A DNA stretch of 64,000 nucleotides from Lachnospiraceae bacterium (GTDB taxonomy: Bacteria > Bacillota > Clostridia > Lachnospirales > Lachnospiraceae), in the NCBI GenBank assembly GCA_017427415.1, contig JAFRSU010000076.1, positions 62,001 to 126,000 on the forward strand, written 5' to 3'. A program made the translations under genes and the position numbers. The notes under the pieces were generated by a model, which searched no databases, was not told the origin of the DNA, and saw only the letters and a list, made by a program, of their open reading frames with translations. This document shows, one piece after another, positions 35,369 through 43,996 of this stretch (its first letter is position 1; each line of letters starts with the position of its first letter).

Positions 35369-35635
35369 ATGTATTATGTACCTGATGGAACTGATAAATG
35401 TGGGTTTTATGAGTGCAGCTGCTGTGGAAACCGTTTCTTAGATGTCAGGATAGCACCAAGTTTGGTATGCCCGTACTGCGGCGAAGAACCGGATATGGAG
35501 CTCGGTCCCGATGACGAAATGCCCGATACCGCAGAGAGCGCTAAACTTATAAAGATGCTGCAGGGAGAAGAAGTCGAAGAGTATGACACACTCCTGAGTC
35601 TTGCGATCACCGGAGGAGATTTTAACTGGATATAA
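35369..35635 (+). CDS. Small zinc-ribbon protein
   Basis: Encodes 88 residues. CSCCGNRF and CPYCGEE form a Cys4 zinc ribbon in the first half; the second half is acidic. No further family is recognised. The GAGGTG ribosome site lies within the end of the preceding small gene, so the two are coupled. Confidence 0.6.
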   Translation: MYYVPDGTDKCGFYECSCCGNRFLDVRIAPSLVCPYCGEEPDMELGPDDEMPDTAESAKLIKMLQGEEVEEYDTLLSLAITGGDFNWI

Positions 35636-35645
35636 GGTGTAACAG

Positions 35646-35750
35646 ATGAATGAAGGAAAAAATTATGGAGAAGAGGAATACGGTGCGGATTGCAGTGCGG
35701 AGTTTATCGGAAAGTTCAGCTGTTATCTGATGTGGTTTAAAGAGATATAA
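35646..35750 (+). CDS. Possible short peptide gene (34 residues)
   Basis: ATG 35646 to TAA 35748-35750, with a weak AAGGTG upstream, 10 bases after the zinc-ribbon gene. The peptide is acidic at the N-terminus and ends in FIGKFSCYLMWF. It may be real, a remnant, or chance; spacing is its only support. Confidence 0.3.
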   Translation: MNEGKNYGEEEYGADCSAEFIGKFSCYLMWFKEI

Positions 35751-35774
35751 AGCGATAAGGAAGAAAATATTGAG

Positions 35775-36659
35775 ATGTTAATTGATTTTCATACACATAC
35801 TTTCCCCGACGAGTTGGCAAAGAAAGTCCTTCCGAAGATAGCCGGGGATGCGTCTATACGTTATTATACAGAGGCTACCAATTCTTCGTTACTGGAGTCT
35901 ATGGATAGGGCGCATGTTGACATGAGCGTTATTTTACCTGTTGTAACCAAACCCTCACAATGTGAGACGATAAATAAAACTGCGATAGAAATAAATGTAA
36001 GGTATTTCCCAAGACTATTGTCATTTGGCGGGATACATCCTGACAATGATAACTACAGGGAAATCCTTAAAAGTATTAAGGAGTCCGGTATAAAAGGTAT
36101 CAAGCTGCACCCGCTGTATCAGGGCGTCGCTATAGATGATATAAGGAATCTGAGGATAATAGATTATGCAAGTGAGCTTGGTTTGATCGTAGTGATACAT
36201 GCCGGAAAGGATTTAAGTTTCCCCGGAGATCTTGCAGATCCCGACAGGATAAGCCGTATGCTTGATGAGGTTAAACCGGAAAAAATGGTACTTGCACATA
36301 TGGGGTCATATGCTAAATGGGAAGATGTATATGAGCTGTTGTGCGGAATAGGAGCATATCTGGATACCTCGTTTTCTCTGAATCCTGTACGTCCTTTAGA
36401 TGATACTAAGGAGGGCTGGGACAGTCTTGAGGCAAATCCGATACTTGTTCCGCCGCTTAAGCCGGAACTGTTCAGGAAAATAGTGGAAAAGAATGGCGCG
36501 GATCATATGCTGTTTGCCAGTGACAGTCCATGGTGCGATCAGAAGGAGACATTTGAATTGGTGGATGCATGCCTTAGTGAATCCGAAAAGGATGCGGTGT
36601 ATTATGGCAATGCTCTGCGCCTGTTGGGACTGTCGGATACTATCTTTGAACAGAGATGA
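35775..36659 (+). CDS. Amidohydrolase-family (TIM-barrel) hydrolase
   Basis: Encodes 294 residues. Seen: the N-terminal metal motif DFHTHTF, GIKLHPLYQG with the bridging lysine region, VIHAGKD, LAHMGSY, and the C-terminal ASDSPW with the catalytic aspartate. This fits amidohydrolase_2 (decarboxylase/lactonase-like) enzymes. Substrate is unknown. It is the last gene of the small accessory patch, and the promoter of the importer operon follows. Confidence 0.85.
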   Translation: MLIDFHTHTFPDELAKKVLPKIAGDASIRYYTEATNSSLLESMDRAHVDMSVILPVVTKPSQCETINKTAIEINVRYFPRLLSFGGIHPDNDNYREILKSIKESGIKGIKLHPLYQGVAIDDIRNLRIIDYASELGLIVVIHAGKDLSFPGDLADPDRISRMLDEVKPEKMVLAHMGSYAKWEDVYELLCGIGAYLDTSFSLNPVRPLDDTKEGWDSLEANPILVPPLKPELFRKIVEKNGADHMLFASDSPWCDQKETFELVDACLSESEKDAVYYGNALRLLGLSDTIFEQR

Positions 36660-36776
36660 TGGAGAAAAAATGATTACAGTGATTACATATGAAGACTATA
36701 AGTTTAGATTGTCGTTTTGGCAATTTTGCTGAAAAAAATCATTACCTGACCGGAAATTATTATACATAAATACCTA

Positions 36777-36805
36777 TTGACATACTGTGTTAGTAGGTAT
36801 ATACT
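36777..36805 (+). promoter_or_regulatory. Promoter of the composite amino-acid importer operon
   Basis: TTGACA (36777-36782), 17 bases, TATACT (36800-36805). Transcription should begin near 36812, at a hairpin TCACA-GGTT/AACC-TGTGA (36811-36833). Confidence 0.85.
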
Positions 36806-36857
36806 GTTGATCACAAGGTTAGGAAACCTGTGAATCTTTTAGAAAGGATTATGTGAT

Positions 36858-36965
36858 ATGAGCAGAATAGCAGTTTATACAATATCATGTATGTGTATGT
36901 GTCGAATGCTAAACTCCCGGGCAGTTAATGAGGTCGGGCGTCTGGCTCATATGTCATGCGCCTAA
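36858..36965 (+). CDS. Cys/Met-rich leader peptide (35 residues)
   Basis: ATG 36858 to TAA 36963-36965, with GAAAGGA about 9 bases upstream. Codons 11-17 read TGT ATG TGT ATG TGT CGA ATG (CMCMCRM); the peptide has four cysteines and five methionines in all. Codons 19-22 overlap the first strand of the downstream attenuator. Position right after a promoter and before a sulfur-amino-acid importer suggests a regulatory peptide whose translation reports cysteine and perhaps methionine supply. Confidence 0.7.
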   Translation: MSRIAVYTISCMCMCRMLNSRAVNEVGRLAHMSCA

Positions 36966-37034
36966 ATAAAGGATTCGATCATTTCGGATTTATGAAGACC
37001 TTTGCCCGGGAGTATATTTACCCCGGGCTTTTAT
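36913..37034 (+). promoter_or_regulatory. Transcription attenuator (antiterminator/terminator pair)
   Basis: Strand 1 ACTCCCGGGCA (36913-36923) is an exact 11-bp complement of strand 2 TGCCCGGGAGT (37003-37013). Strand 2 can instead pair with strand 3: GCCCGGG (37004-37010) with CCCGGGC (37022-37028), followed by TTTTATTA, an intrinsic terminator. The two pairings exclude each other. Strand 1 lies just past the Cys/Met codons, so a ribosome stalled there would leave it free to form the antiterminator. The mechanism is inferred from geometry. Confidence 0.75.
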
Positions 37035-37099
37035 TATGCTCTATGGGTAACTTGGTTTCATATCACGAAATAATATAAAAATCAGAGGAGTAAAAGATC

Positions 37100-38758
37100 A
37101 TGAAAAAAGTAACAAGATTTATCGCAGTATTATTCAGTATCGTTCTTGGAATTGCAGCACTTACGGGCTGCTCATCAGAAGAACAGAAAACAAACGCAGA
37201 TGATAAACGTATTTATAGGACACTTGATGAGATCAAGAGTTCAGGCACAATTAATATCGGTGTTTTTTCCGATAAGAATCCATTCGGATATGTTGATGAG
37301 AACGGCAGTTATCAGGGATATGACGTATACTTTGCCGAAAGGATAGGCAAGGATCTTGGAGTAAAGATCAACTACGTATCCACCGAGGCTGCCAACAGGG
37401 TTGAATATCTTGAAACAGGCAAGGTTGACATTGTTCTTGCTAATTTTACGGTAACAGCCGAAAGAGCAGAAAAAGTAGATTTTGCACTTCCTTATATGAA
37501 TGTTGCTTTAGGCGTTGTATCACATAATGATCATGTGATCACAGATCTATCACAGATTGGTGCTGATGAGCAGGTTATCGTTATTTCAGGAACAACTGCA
37601 GAGACCTATCTTGAGAAGAACCATCCTGATATCAAGCTTCAGAAGTTTGATACCTACGCAACCGCAAAGACCTCTTTTGAGAACCGTACCGGTGTTGCAT
37701 GGGCAAATGATAATACAGAAGTTATCGCTTTTGCTATAGAAAATAATGGTTATACCGTAGGAATTCCTTCACTCGGAAGCCAGGACACCATCGCACCTGC
37801 TGTAAGCAAGGGCAATACAACGCTTCTTGACTGGATTAATAACGAGATCAAGTCATTGGCAGGTGAAAATTTCTTCCATGCCGATTATGAGGCAACTTTG
37901 CTTTCAACTTACGGCAAGGAGTATGAAGACACTCTTGTTGTTGAAGGGGGCGTAACTACAGCCGGATCTGCAGCCGGAGCAGTAGCAGGAACAACCGGCA
38001 ATACACTTGATATTGAACGAGGCAATGGTGAGACCATTAAGATTGCAGCTTCGGCAACACCTCATTCTGAGATACTTGAGAAGGCAGAGCCTATTCTGGA
38101 ACAATATGGTTACAAACTTGATGTTGTGGTATTTGAGGATTATGTTCAGCCTAATCTTGTGGTTGAATCAGGTGAATTCGATGCTAACTATTTCCAGCAT
38201 GTTCCTTATCTTGACAGTTTTAATGCAGAACAGGGAACGCATCTTGTAAATGCGGGTGGTATCCACTATGAGCCTTTCGGTATCTATCCCGGTACGAAAA
38301 AGAGCTTATCCGATATAGCTGACGGTGACAGCATTGCGGTTCCAAATGATACTACAAACGAGGCAAGAGCACTCCTGCTCCTTCAGGATAACGGTCTCTT
38401 AAAACTTAAGGACGGTGTAGGTCTGACTGCTACGGTAAACGATATAATTGAAAATCCTAAAAACATTCAATTTGTTGAACTCGAGGCTGCACAGGTGGCA
38501 CGTGTTGTAAATGAAGTGGAGTATGTCGTATTAAACGGCAACTATGCGCTTGAAGCCGGTTATTCGGTTGCCAAAGATTCTATCGCATATGAGGCCAGCG
38601 ATTCTGTAGCAGCTAAAACATATGTAAATATCATTGCGGTTTTGGCCGGTAATGAGTCGGACAAAAAGATCAAAGCTTTGGTAAGTGTACTCAGATCCGA
38701 TGAGATCAAGCAGTATATTAAAGACACTTACGACGGTGCCGTAGTTTTCTTTGAATAA
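37100..38758 (+). CDS. Fused dual substrate-binding lipoprotein (polar amino acid type + MetQ type)
   Basis: Encodes 552 residues. A lipoprotein signal with lipobox LTGC (Cys24) is followed by an SBP_bac_3 domain (about 42-275; FGYVDENGSYQGYDVYFAER, TVTAERAEKVDF, GIPSLGSQDTIAPAV). A Gly/Ala/Thr linker (about 285-305) leads to a full NlpA/MetQ domain (about 312-552; ATPHSEILEKAEPIL, YVQPNLVVESGEFDANYFQH, YEPFGIYPGTK, NDTTNEARALLLLQ, VELEAAQVARVV). Each half is usually a separate protein serving a different ABC family. The downstream genes supply one transporter of each kind. Confidence 0.93.
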   Translation: MKKVTRFIAVLFSIVLGIAALTGCSSEEQKTNADDKRIYRTLDEIKSSGTINIGVFSDKNPFGYVDENGSYQGYDVYFAERIGKDLGVKINYVSTEAANRVEYLETGKVDIVLANFTVTAERAEKVDFALPYMNVALGVVSHNDHVITDLSQIGADEQVIVISGTTAETYLEKNHPDIKLQKFDTYATAKTSFENRTGVAWANDNTEVIAFAIENNGYTVGIPSLGSQDTIAPAVSKGNTTLLDWINNEIKSLAGENFFHADYEATLLSTYGKEYEDTLVVEGGVTTAGSAAGAVAGTTGNTLDIERGNGETIKIAASATPHSEILEKAEPILEQYGYKLDVVVFEDYVQPNLVVESGEFDANYFQHVPYLDSFNAEQGTHLVNAGGIHYEPFGIYPGTKKSLSDIADGDSIAVPNDTTNEARALLLLQDNGLLKLKDGVGLTATVNDIIENPKNIQFVELEAAQVARVVNEVEYVVLNGNYALEAGYSVAKDSIAYEASDSVAAKTYVNIIAVLAGNESDKKIKALVSVLRSDEIKQYIKDTYDGAVVFFE

Positions 38759-38775
38759 ACGATCGAAATATAAAA

Positions 38776-38847
38776 CCTTTTGCCGGATGACATTATCCTG
38801 GGTTAAAGTTGAATCTTTACACACGGATCGATGCTGTCCGGCAAAGG
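38776..38847 (+). other. Intercistronic long-loop hairpin
   Basis: Between the binding-protein gene and metN, CCTTTTGCCGGA (38776-38787) pairs with TCCGGCAAAGG (38837-38847) around a loop of about 49 bases. It has no T tract. It could stabilise the upstream message, reduce readthrough, or set expression of the abundant binding protein against the transporter. Confidence 0.55.
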
Positions 38848-38887
38848 GCGTGCTTAAGGATAACAATCATAAAGAGGATTATAGAAT

Positions 38888-39904
38888 ATGAGTGAGATTG
38901 AGATCAGAAATCTGACTAAGAGATTTGAAGTTAAAGGTAATAGCGTAACTGCACTTAACAATGTCAGTCTGAACATTGAAAAAGGCGATATATACGGAAT
39001 TATAGGTATGTCGGGTGCAGGAAAGAGTACCCTTGTCAGGTCGATCAACTTCCTTGAAAAACCAACCGAAGGTACGATAATAATAGATGGTACGGATCTG
39101 TCTTCTCTTTCTGAAAAGGAACTCCGGGAAAAACGTCGTGGAATTGGTATGATCTTTCAGGGATTCAATCTGCTTGAACAGAAAAACGTGCTCGACAATG
39201 TCTGTTTTCCTCTGGAAATTGCCGGGATAAAGCGCAGGGATGCAAGGGTACGTGCCAAGGAGCTTCTTGACACCGTAGGATTGGCTGAAAAGGCGAAGGT
39301 ATATCCTTCCCAGCTCTCAGGCGGGCAGAAACAACGTGTGGCTATCGCCAGAGCACTTGCCACGAATCCGGGAATCTTACTTTGCGATGAGGCTACCAGT
39401 GCGCTTGATCCTCAGACAACGGAATCAATTCTGAGTCTGTTAAAGGAGATCAACGAGAAACTTGAGATCACGATTGTTGTTATAACGCATCAGATGTCAG
39501 TTGTGACAAGTATATGCAAGAATGTTGCAATCATTGATAACGGTATTCTGGTTGAGGAAGGTGATGTTGCAAGTGTATTCGAGCATCCCGGGTCTGATGC
39601 GGCTAAGGAACTGCTCTTTGGAAACCGGCCGGTATACTCGCCTGTGGAACATTTGAACGAGGCCAGGAAAATAAGAATTATATTTAACGAGAATTCGGCT
39701 TATGAGCCTGTAATAGCCAATCTTATCCTGAAATATCGGACAGCTGTGAATATTTTGAAGGCTGATACGCGAAATGTCGGAGGAAAAGCACGGGGTGAGA
39801 TGGTCTTAGGTCTTCCTGACGGTGAAGAACTTCAGAACGATATGATCGAAAGCTTGAAGAAAAGCGGACTGTCTGTAATGGAGGTGAATGAAGATGTTTA
39901 CTGA
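38888..39904 (+). CDS. metN: Methionine-type ABC importer ATPase with NIL domain
   Basis: Encodes 338 residues. Seen: Walker A GMSGAGKST, IFQGFNLLEQ, signature LSGGQKQR, Walker B LLCDEATSALDP, the switch VITHQMSV, and a C-terminal NIL domain (about 260-338) that in MetN binds methionine and inhibits transport. So post-translational feedback by methionine is expected. It overlaps metI by 11 bases. It should pair with MetI and receive substrate from the MetQ half of the fused binding protein. Confidence 0.94.
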   Translation: MSEIEIRNLTKRFEVKGNSVTALNNVSLNIEKGDIYGIIGMSGAGKSTLVRSINFLEKPTEGTIIIDGTDLSSLSEKELREKRRGIGMIFQGFNLLEQKNVLDNVCFPLEIAGIKRRDARVRAKELLDTVGLAEKAKVYPSQLSGGQKQRVAIARALATNPGILLCDEATSALDPQTTESILSLLKEINEKLEITIVVITHQMSVVTSICKNVAIIDNGILVEEGDVASVFEHPGSDAAKELLFGNRPVYSPVEHLNEARKIRIIFNENSAYEPVIANLILKYRTAVNILKADTRNVGGKARGEMVLGLPDGEELQNDMIESLKKSGLSVMEVNEDVY

Positions 39905-40556
39905 AAAAGTGATCAGCATGATCTTAGTCGGAATCAAGGATACACTTTATATGACACTGGTTTCAACATTTTTCGGATATGTACTGGGACTTCCTCTCGG
40001 AATCCTTCTGAATGTAACACGAAAAGACGGTCTAAAACCCAACAGGATTATTTACGGTATAGGCGGATTTATCTGCAATATTGTCAGAAGCATACCATTT
40101 CTGATACTGCTTATCTTACTGATACCGTTCACAAGACTTGTAGTAGGTCAGAGCTACGGGTCGACCGCTACGATCGTTCCGCTTGTAATCTGCGCTGCAC
40201 CCTATATAGCAAGAGTTGTCGAGTCGTCACTTAACGAGGTTGATGCAGGGGTAATTGAAGCTGCCAAGGCGATGGGAGCAAGCAATCTGCAGATTATTTT
40301 CAAAGTACTGCTTGTGGAAGCAAGGGTTTCGCTTTTTACCGGTGCGACTATTACTACAGGCCTGCTTCTGGGTTATTCTGCGATGTCCGGAACCGTAGGC
40401 GGCGGCGGACTCGGTGACATAGCGGTCAGATACGGTTATTACAGATGGCAGACCGATATCATGATAGTTACGGTTATCCTGCTTATCATAATATTCCAGA
40501 TTATTCAGCATTTTGGAACGACGCTTTCGCGCCGTATAGATCACAGGAAGAGATGA
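39894..40556 (+). CDS. metI: Methionine-type ABC importer permease
   Basis: Encodes 220 residues with five membrane helices and the EAA coupling loop IEAAKAMGASNLQI. The segment YSAMSGTVGGGGLGDIAVRYG near the end is characteristic of MetI. The ATG at 39894 is set by GGAGGTG 7 bases upstream and overlaps metN. A homodimer with two MetN is expected. Confidence 0.93.
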   Translation: MFTEKVISMILVGIKDTLYMTLVSTFFGYVLGLPLGILLNVTRKDGLKPNRIIYGIGGFICNIVRSIPFLILLILLIPFTRLVVGQSYGSTATIVPLVICAAPYIARVVESSLNEVDAGVIEAAKAMGASNLQIIFKVLLVEARVSLFTGATITTGLLLGYSAMSGTVGGGGLGDIAVRYGYYRWQTDIMIVTVILLIIIFQIIQHFGTTLSRRIDHRKR

Positions 40557-40560
40557 AAAA

Positions 40561-41220
40561 ATGAGCTTGGAAGTTATAGAAAACTATTTGCCGATGTTTG
40601 GAGATGCATTCCTGCTGACGGTAAAGATCGGATGGATAGGGATCGTACTTGCATTTGTTCTCGGAATCGGGTGTGCTTTTGCACTGTATTACAAGGTTCC
40701 TTTCCTATCATTTATTGTAAAGTGTTATATAGAACTTTTTCGTAATACACCACTGCTTGTACAGTTGTTTTTCATATATTATGGTCTGCCGGCAGTAGGG
40801 ATCAGAATTTCCGTACAGGTATGCGGCATACTCGGCCTCGGACTCCTAGGCGGAAGCTATATGGCGGAGAGTATAAGGAGTGGTCTTGACGCAGTACCTC
40901 TGATACAGACGGAGAGCGCGTTATCGCTCGGAATGACAAAATGGCAGATATTCAGGCTTATCATATGGCCACAGGCGTTCGGTATGAGCGTGCCCGGACT
41001 GGTAGCAAATGTGATATTTCTTTTGAAAGAAACCAGTGTATTCTCGGCTATAAGTCTGATGGATCTGATGTTTACAGCCAAGGATCTTATCGGTCTTCAT
41101 TATAATACGACTGAAAGTCTGTTTTTACTGGTATTATTTTATATTCTGATGCTCCTTCCTGTTTCTTTTGCGGGAAGTTATATTGAGAAGAAGGCACGTT
41201 TCGGTATGTTTGGAGAATAG
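40561..41220 (+). CDS. Polar amino acid (PAAT) ABC importer permease 1
   Basis: Encodes 219 residues of the HisM/GlnP group: helices, the FRNTPLLVQLFFIYYGLP motif typical of these permeases, and the EAA-like loop ESALSLGMTKWQIFRLIIWP. It starts 4 bases after metI. It probably forms a heterodimer with the next permease. Cystine or a related sulfur amino acid is a likely substrate from context. Confidence 0.92.
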   Translation: MSLEVIENYLPMFGDAFLLTVKIGWIGIVLAFVLGIGCAFALYYKVPFLSFIVKCYIELFRNTPLLVQLFFIYYGLPAVGIRISVQVCGILGLGLLGGSYMAESIRSGLDAVPLIQTESALSLGMTKWQIFRLIIWPQAFGMSVPGLVANVIFLLKETSVFSAISLMDLMFTAKDLIGLHYNTTESLFLLVLFYILMLLPVSFAGSYIEKKARFGMFGE

Positions 41221-41224
41221 AGAT

Positions 41225-41893
41225 ATGGGAATAGAAGTCATTTTCAAAGGGAAAAATCTTTTGCGGCTCTTAGAAGGTTTAGGCGCTGCGATGAAAATAA
41301 GTCTTATTTCTGTTATTATAAGCATAGTGTTGGGTATTGTGCTGGGAATGCTGATGGCATCGAAGAGACCGATGATAAATCTGATCCTGAGGATATATCT
41401 TGAGATTGTCAGAATCATGCCGCAGATGGTACTTCTGTTCATTGTATTTTTCGGGTTTACGAAGCTGACAGGACTCAATCTTTCAGCTGAAACTGCAGCA
41501 TTGATAGTATTTTCTTTCTGGGGAAGTGCAGAGATGGCGGATCTTGTCAGAGGTTGTCTTATCAGTATCCCGCCTATTCAGTATGAAAGCAGTCAGGCGT
41601 TGGGTTTGAGCAGGATCCAAACATATATTTATGTAATAATCCCGCAGATAGTCAGAAGGCTTTTGCCGTTGTCTATCAATCTGATTACGAGAATGATCAA
41701 GACTACAAGTCTTGTTATGATGATAGGTATAGTAGAAGTACTCAAGGTCGGACAGCAGATCATCGAGGCTAACAGAAAAAGTGCGCCAAACGCTGCATTC
41801 GGTGTGTTTGCGGTGATATTCCTGCTGTATTTTCTGGTGTGCTGGCCGATAAGCTGCCTTTCAAAATATCTTGAAAAGAAGTGGGCAAACTGA
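41225..41893 (+). CDS. Polar amino acid (PAAT) ABC importer permease 2
   Basis: Encodes 222 residues with the same fold: YLEIVRIMPQMVLLFIVFFG in place of the RNTP motif, and an EAA-like loop YESSQALGLSRIQTYIYVIIP. It begins 4 bases after permease 1; the ATG at 41225 with GGAGA upstream is preferred over an upstream extension inside permease 1. It is probably the partner subunit. Confidence 0.9.
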   Translation: MGIEVIFKGKNLLRLLEGLGAAMKISLISVIISIVLGIVLGMLMASKRPMINLILRIYLEIVRIMPQMVLLFIVFFGFTKLTGLNLSAETAALIVFSFWGSAEMADLVRGCLISIPPIQYESSQALGLSRIQTYIYVIIPQIVRRLLPLSINLITRMIKTTSLVMMIGIVEVLKVGQQIIEANRKSAPNAAFGVFAVIFLLYFLVCWPISCLSKYLEKKWAN

Positions 41894-41945
41894 ACTGTGA
41901 ATAGAATCATAAGATATATTATATATGTGGTATGAGGTTAACAAA

Positions 41946-42710
41946 ATGGATTACAAACAACAGAAAGAAGAAATACTGAAAATCGATCATCTGCATAAAA
42001 ACTACGATGAATTGACTGTGCTCAAAGATATAAACCTCACGGTAAATAAAGGAGAGGTTGTGGTAATAGTAGGACCTTCCGGGTGCGGAAAAAGTACATT
42101 ACTGCGCTGTATTAACGGGCTTGAGGACATTCAGGACGGTAAAGTTATTTTAGAAAGCGAGACGATCAATCCGTTGCCGGGGAAAAATACCTCATACAGA
42201 CAAAAAATCGGCATGGTCTTTCAAAGCTATGATCTTTTTCCGCATAAAACCATTCTCGGAAATGTGATGCTTGCCCCGCTTAAGGTTCAGAAAAGAAACA
42301 AGGACGAAGTACGCAGGGAAGCAGAACAGTTATTGGAGAAAGTAGGCTTGTCGGCCAAAAAGGACAACTATCCCAGACAGCTTTCAGGAGGACAGAAACA
42401 GAGAGTCGCTATAGTAAGAGCCCTTATTATGCATCCTGAAATCATTTTGTTTGATGAGGTCACCGCGGCACTTGATCCCGAGATGGTCAGAGAGGTTCTG
42501 GATGTTATCCTGGACCTGGCAAAACAGGGACGTACAATGCTTATAGTTACGCATGAAATGGCATTTGCAAGGGCTATAGCCGATCGCATTGTTTTTATGG
42601 ACGGAGGTTCGGTTATCGAAGAATCCGATCCCGAAAGATTCTTTACCGCACCAGAAACCGAAAGAGCAGCCAGGTTTTTAAGCACATTTGAATACCAACA
42701 AAATAAATAA
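41946..42710 (+). CDS. Polar amino acid ABC importer ATPase
   Basis: Encodes 254 residues of the GlnQ/TcyC group. Seen: Walker A GPSGCGKST, VFQSYDLFPHKT, signature LSGGQKQR, Walker B ILFDEVTAALDP, VTHEMAFARAIADRI. There is no NIL domain, unlike MetN in the same operon. The ATG at 41946 follows GAGG by 8 bases. It should drive the two PAAT permeases fed by the first half of the fused binding protein. Confidence 0.93.
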   Translation: MDYKQQKEEILKIDHLHKNYDELTVLKDINLTVNKGEVVVIVGPSGCGKSTLLRCINGLEDIQDGKVILESETINPLPGKNTSYRQKIGMVFQSYDLFPHKTILGNVMLAPLKVQKRNKDEVRREAEQLLEKVGLSAKKDNYPRQLSGGQKQRVAIVRALIMHPEIILFDEVTAALDPEMVREVLDVILDLAKQGRTMLIVTHEMAFARAIADRIVFMDGGSVIEESDPERFFTAPETERAARFLSTFEYQQNK

Positions 42711-42827
42711 TTAAATAATTAAACTGCCCAATGCTGCCCAATGTTAATGGAACCACCCCTTCCCGGCTTTCGTCTAATGACTGTTAAAACAAAAGCTGTA
42801 AATTTAAAATGGAGAGGAAGGTATTTT

Positions 42828-43892
42828 ATGAAGAAGGCATTGTCATTAATTATCATTTTGTGCGTGGTTGTCAGTATACTCACCGTTTCTGCGGACGCAA
42901 AATCAGATTCTAAAACTAAAACTATAACAATGTACCTCGAGGGAGAGATCAGAGGGGTACAGGTAAACTGTGAGGTTCCCTACTATAGCAAATGGAAGGC
43001 ACCTAAAGAGACTGTTACCGGCAGGAGTATGGAATTTACAACTTCCAAGGATGAAACCGTAACCGTAGCGGTCCTTGATGCGGAAGATGAGGATGATGCA
43101 AAACTGTTGTGCAAATACCTTACAAAGAAAAAGTACAAGAAGCAGCTGTTTGCCTACCTGTGCGACGGATTTTCGATTAATATAAAGGATGCCGATAAAT
43201 ACTTTAAACTGAAAAAGGACGGAAACGGAAAATACATGATCATAATTGACTTAGGTGACCAGTATGGAGTGCTCAGGGCCATAGATGGATCAAATGTATT
43301 CATGTACTTTACGGAAACCGATAAAGGATCAGTTTCCGCTTCACTTAAGAAGAAGCTGATTTCCTATACCAAGCAGGTAACCATAGAGACAAAGGCCGTG
43401 GGCGTCAACGGATCGGACTTAGGATCGATCAATGAGGGTGAGCAGCTTAATATCGAGCTTGATCCTCAAAAGGTAATATTTGAAGACGTATATACAAATA
43501 TGGCGTGGGGATACCAGAAGCAGGCTACATACATCCTTGGTGATGGCAGGGTTTATACATACAATTACAGTAAAAATCCCGAAAAGCTGGAGAATCTGTC
43601 AGAAGAGAGCGTCATAGAGTATCTAAAAGGAACTGAACCTGCATGTGTGATGAGCAAGACATATCTTTTAAAAATGTATTCATACGCCAGGCAGATCAAT
43701 CCTGATGCAGCATATACCACAAAACATGAAATGAACGACTACGGTCAGAGAGCCCTGTATTTCCATGCCGAAGATGGTACAAAAGTAAAGTGTTCTTGTT
43801 ATGGTGATGTAAGATATATCTACGATGATGATTATGCCAAAATGGTTGAGAGTCTTTGGGAAGAGTGGTACATGTACTGCGAGGAGGCATAA
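42828..43892 (+). CDS. Secreted hypothetical protein
   Basis: Encodes 354 residues with a clear signal peptide (MKKALSLIIILCVVVSILTV, cleavage near ADAKS). The mature part is rich in Lys, Asp and Tyr with no recognised domain. It lacks a lipobox and sortase signal, so it is probably released. The ATG at 42828 has GAGGAAGG upstream. It lies 117 bases after the importer operon with no clear terminator between; a functional link is open. Confidence 0.65.
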   Translation: MKKALSLIIILCVVVSILTVSADAKSDSKTKTITMYLEGEIRGVQVNCEVPYYSKWKAPKETVTGRSMEFTTSKDETVTVAVLDAEDEDDAKLLCKYLTKKKYKKQLFAYLCDGFSINIKDADKYFKLKKDGNGKYMIIIDLGDQYGVLRAIDGSNVFMYFTETDKGSVSASLKKKLISYTKQVTIETKAVGVNGSDLGSINEGEQLNIELDPQKVIFEDVYTNMAWGYQKQATYILGDGRVYTYNYSKNPEKLENLSEESVIEYLKGTEPACVMSKTYLLKMYSYARQINPDAAYTTKHEMNDYGQRALYFHAEDGTKVKCSCYGDVRYIYDDDYAKMVESLWEEWYMYCEEA

Positions 43893-43929
43893 ATTAAGAT
43901 TAACGATATAACAGAGATATTGTTTTTTG

Positions 43930-43957
43930 AAGGAACCGGAAAGCGGTTCCTTCTTTG
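43930..43957 (+). terminator. Intrinsic terminator after the secreted protein gene
   Basis: AAGGAACCG (43930-43938) pairs with CGGTTCCTT (43944-43952), followed by a short T-rich CTTTG. Confidence 0.75.
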
Positions 43958-43996
43958 ATGTCCCGGGGGCTGAGGGATTTGGCAGCTGCTATCTGA

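Noticed and set aside
36811..36860. A SAM or cobalamin riboswitch ahead of the importer operon
   Set aside because: The hairpin here lacks the conserved cores of the S-box or cobalamin classes; the leader peptide plus attenuator explains the region better.
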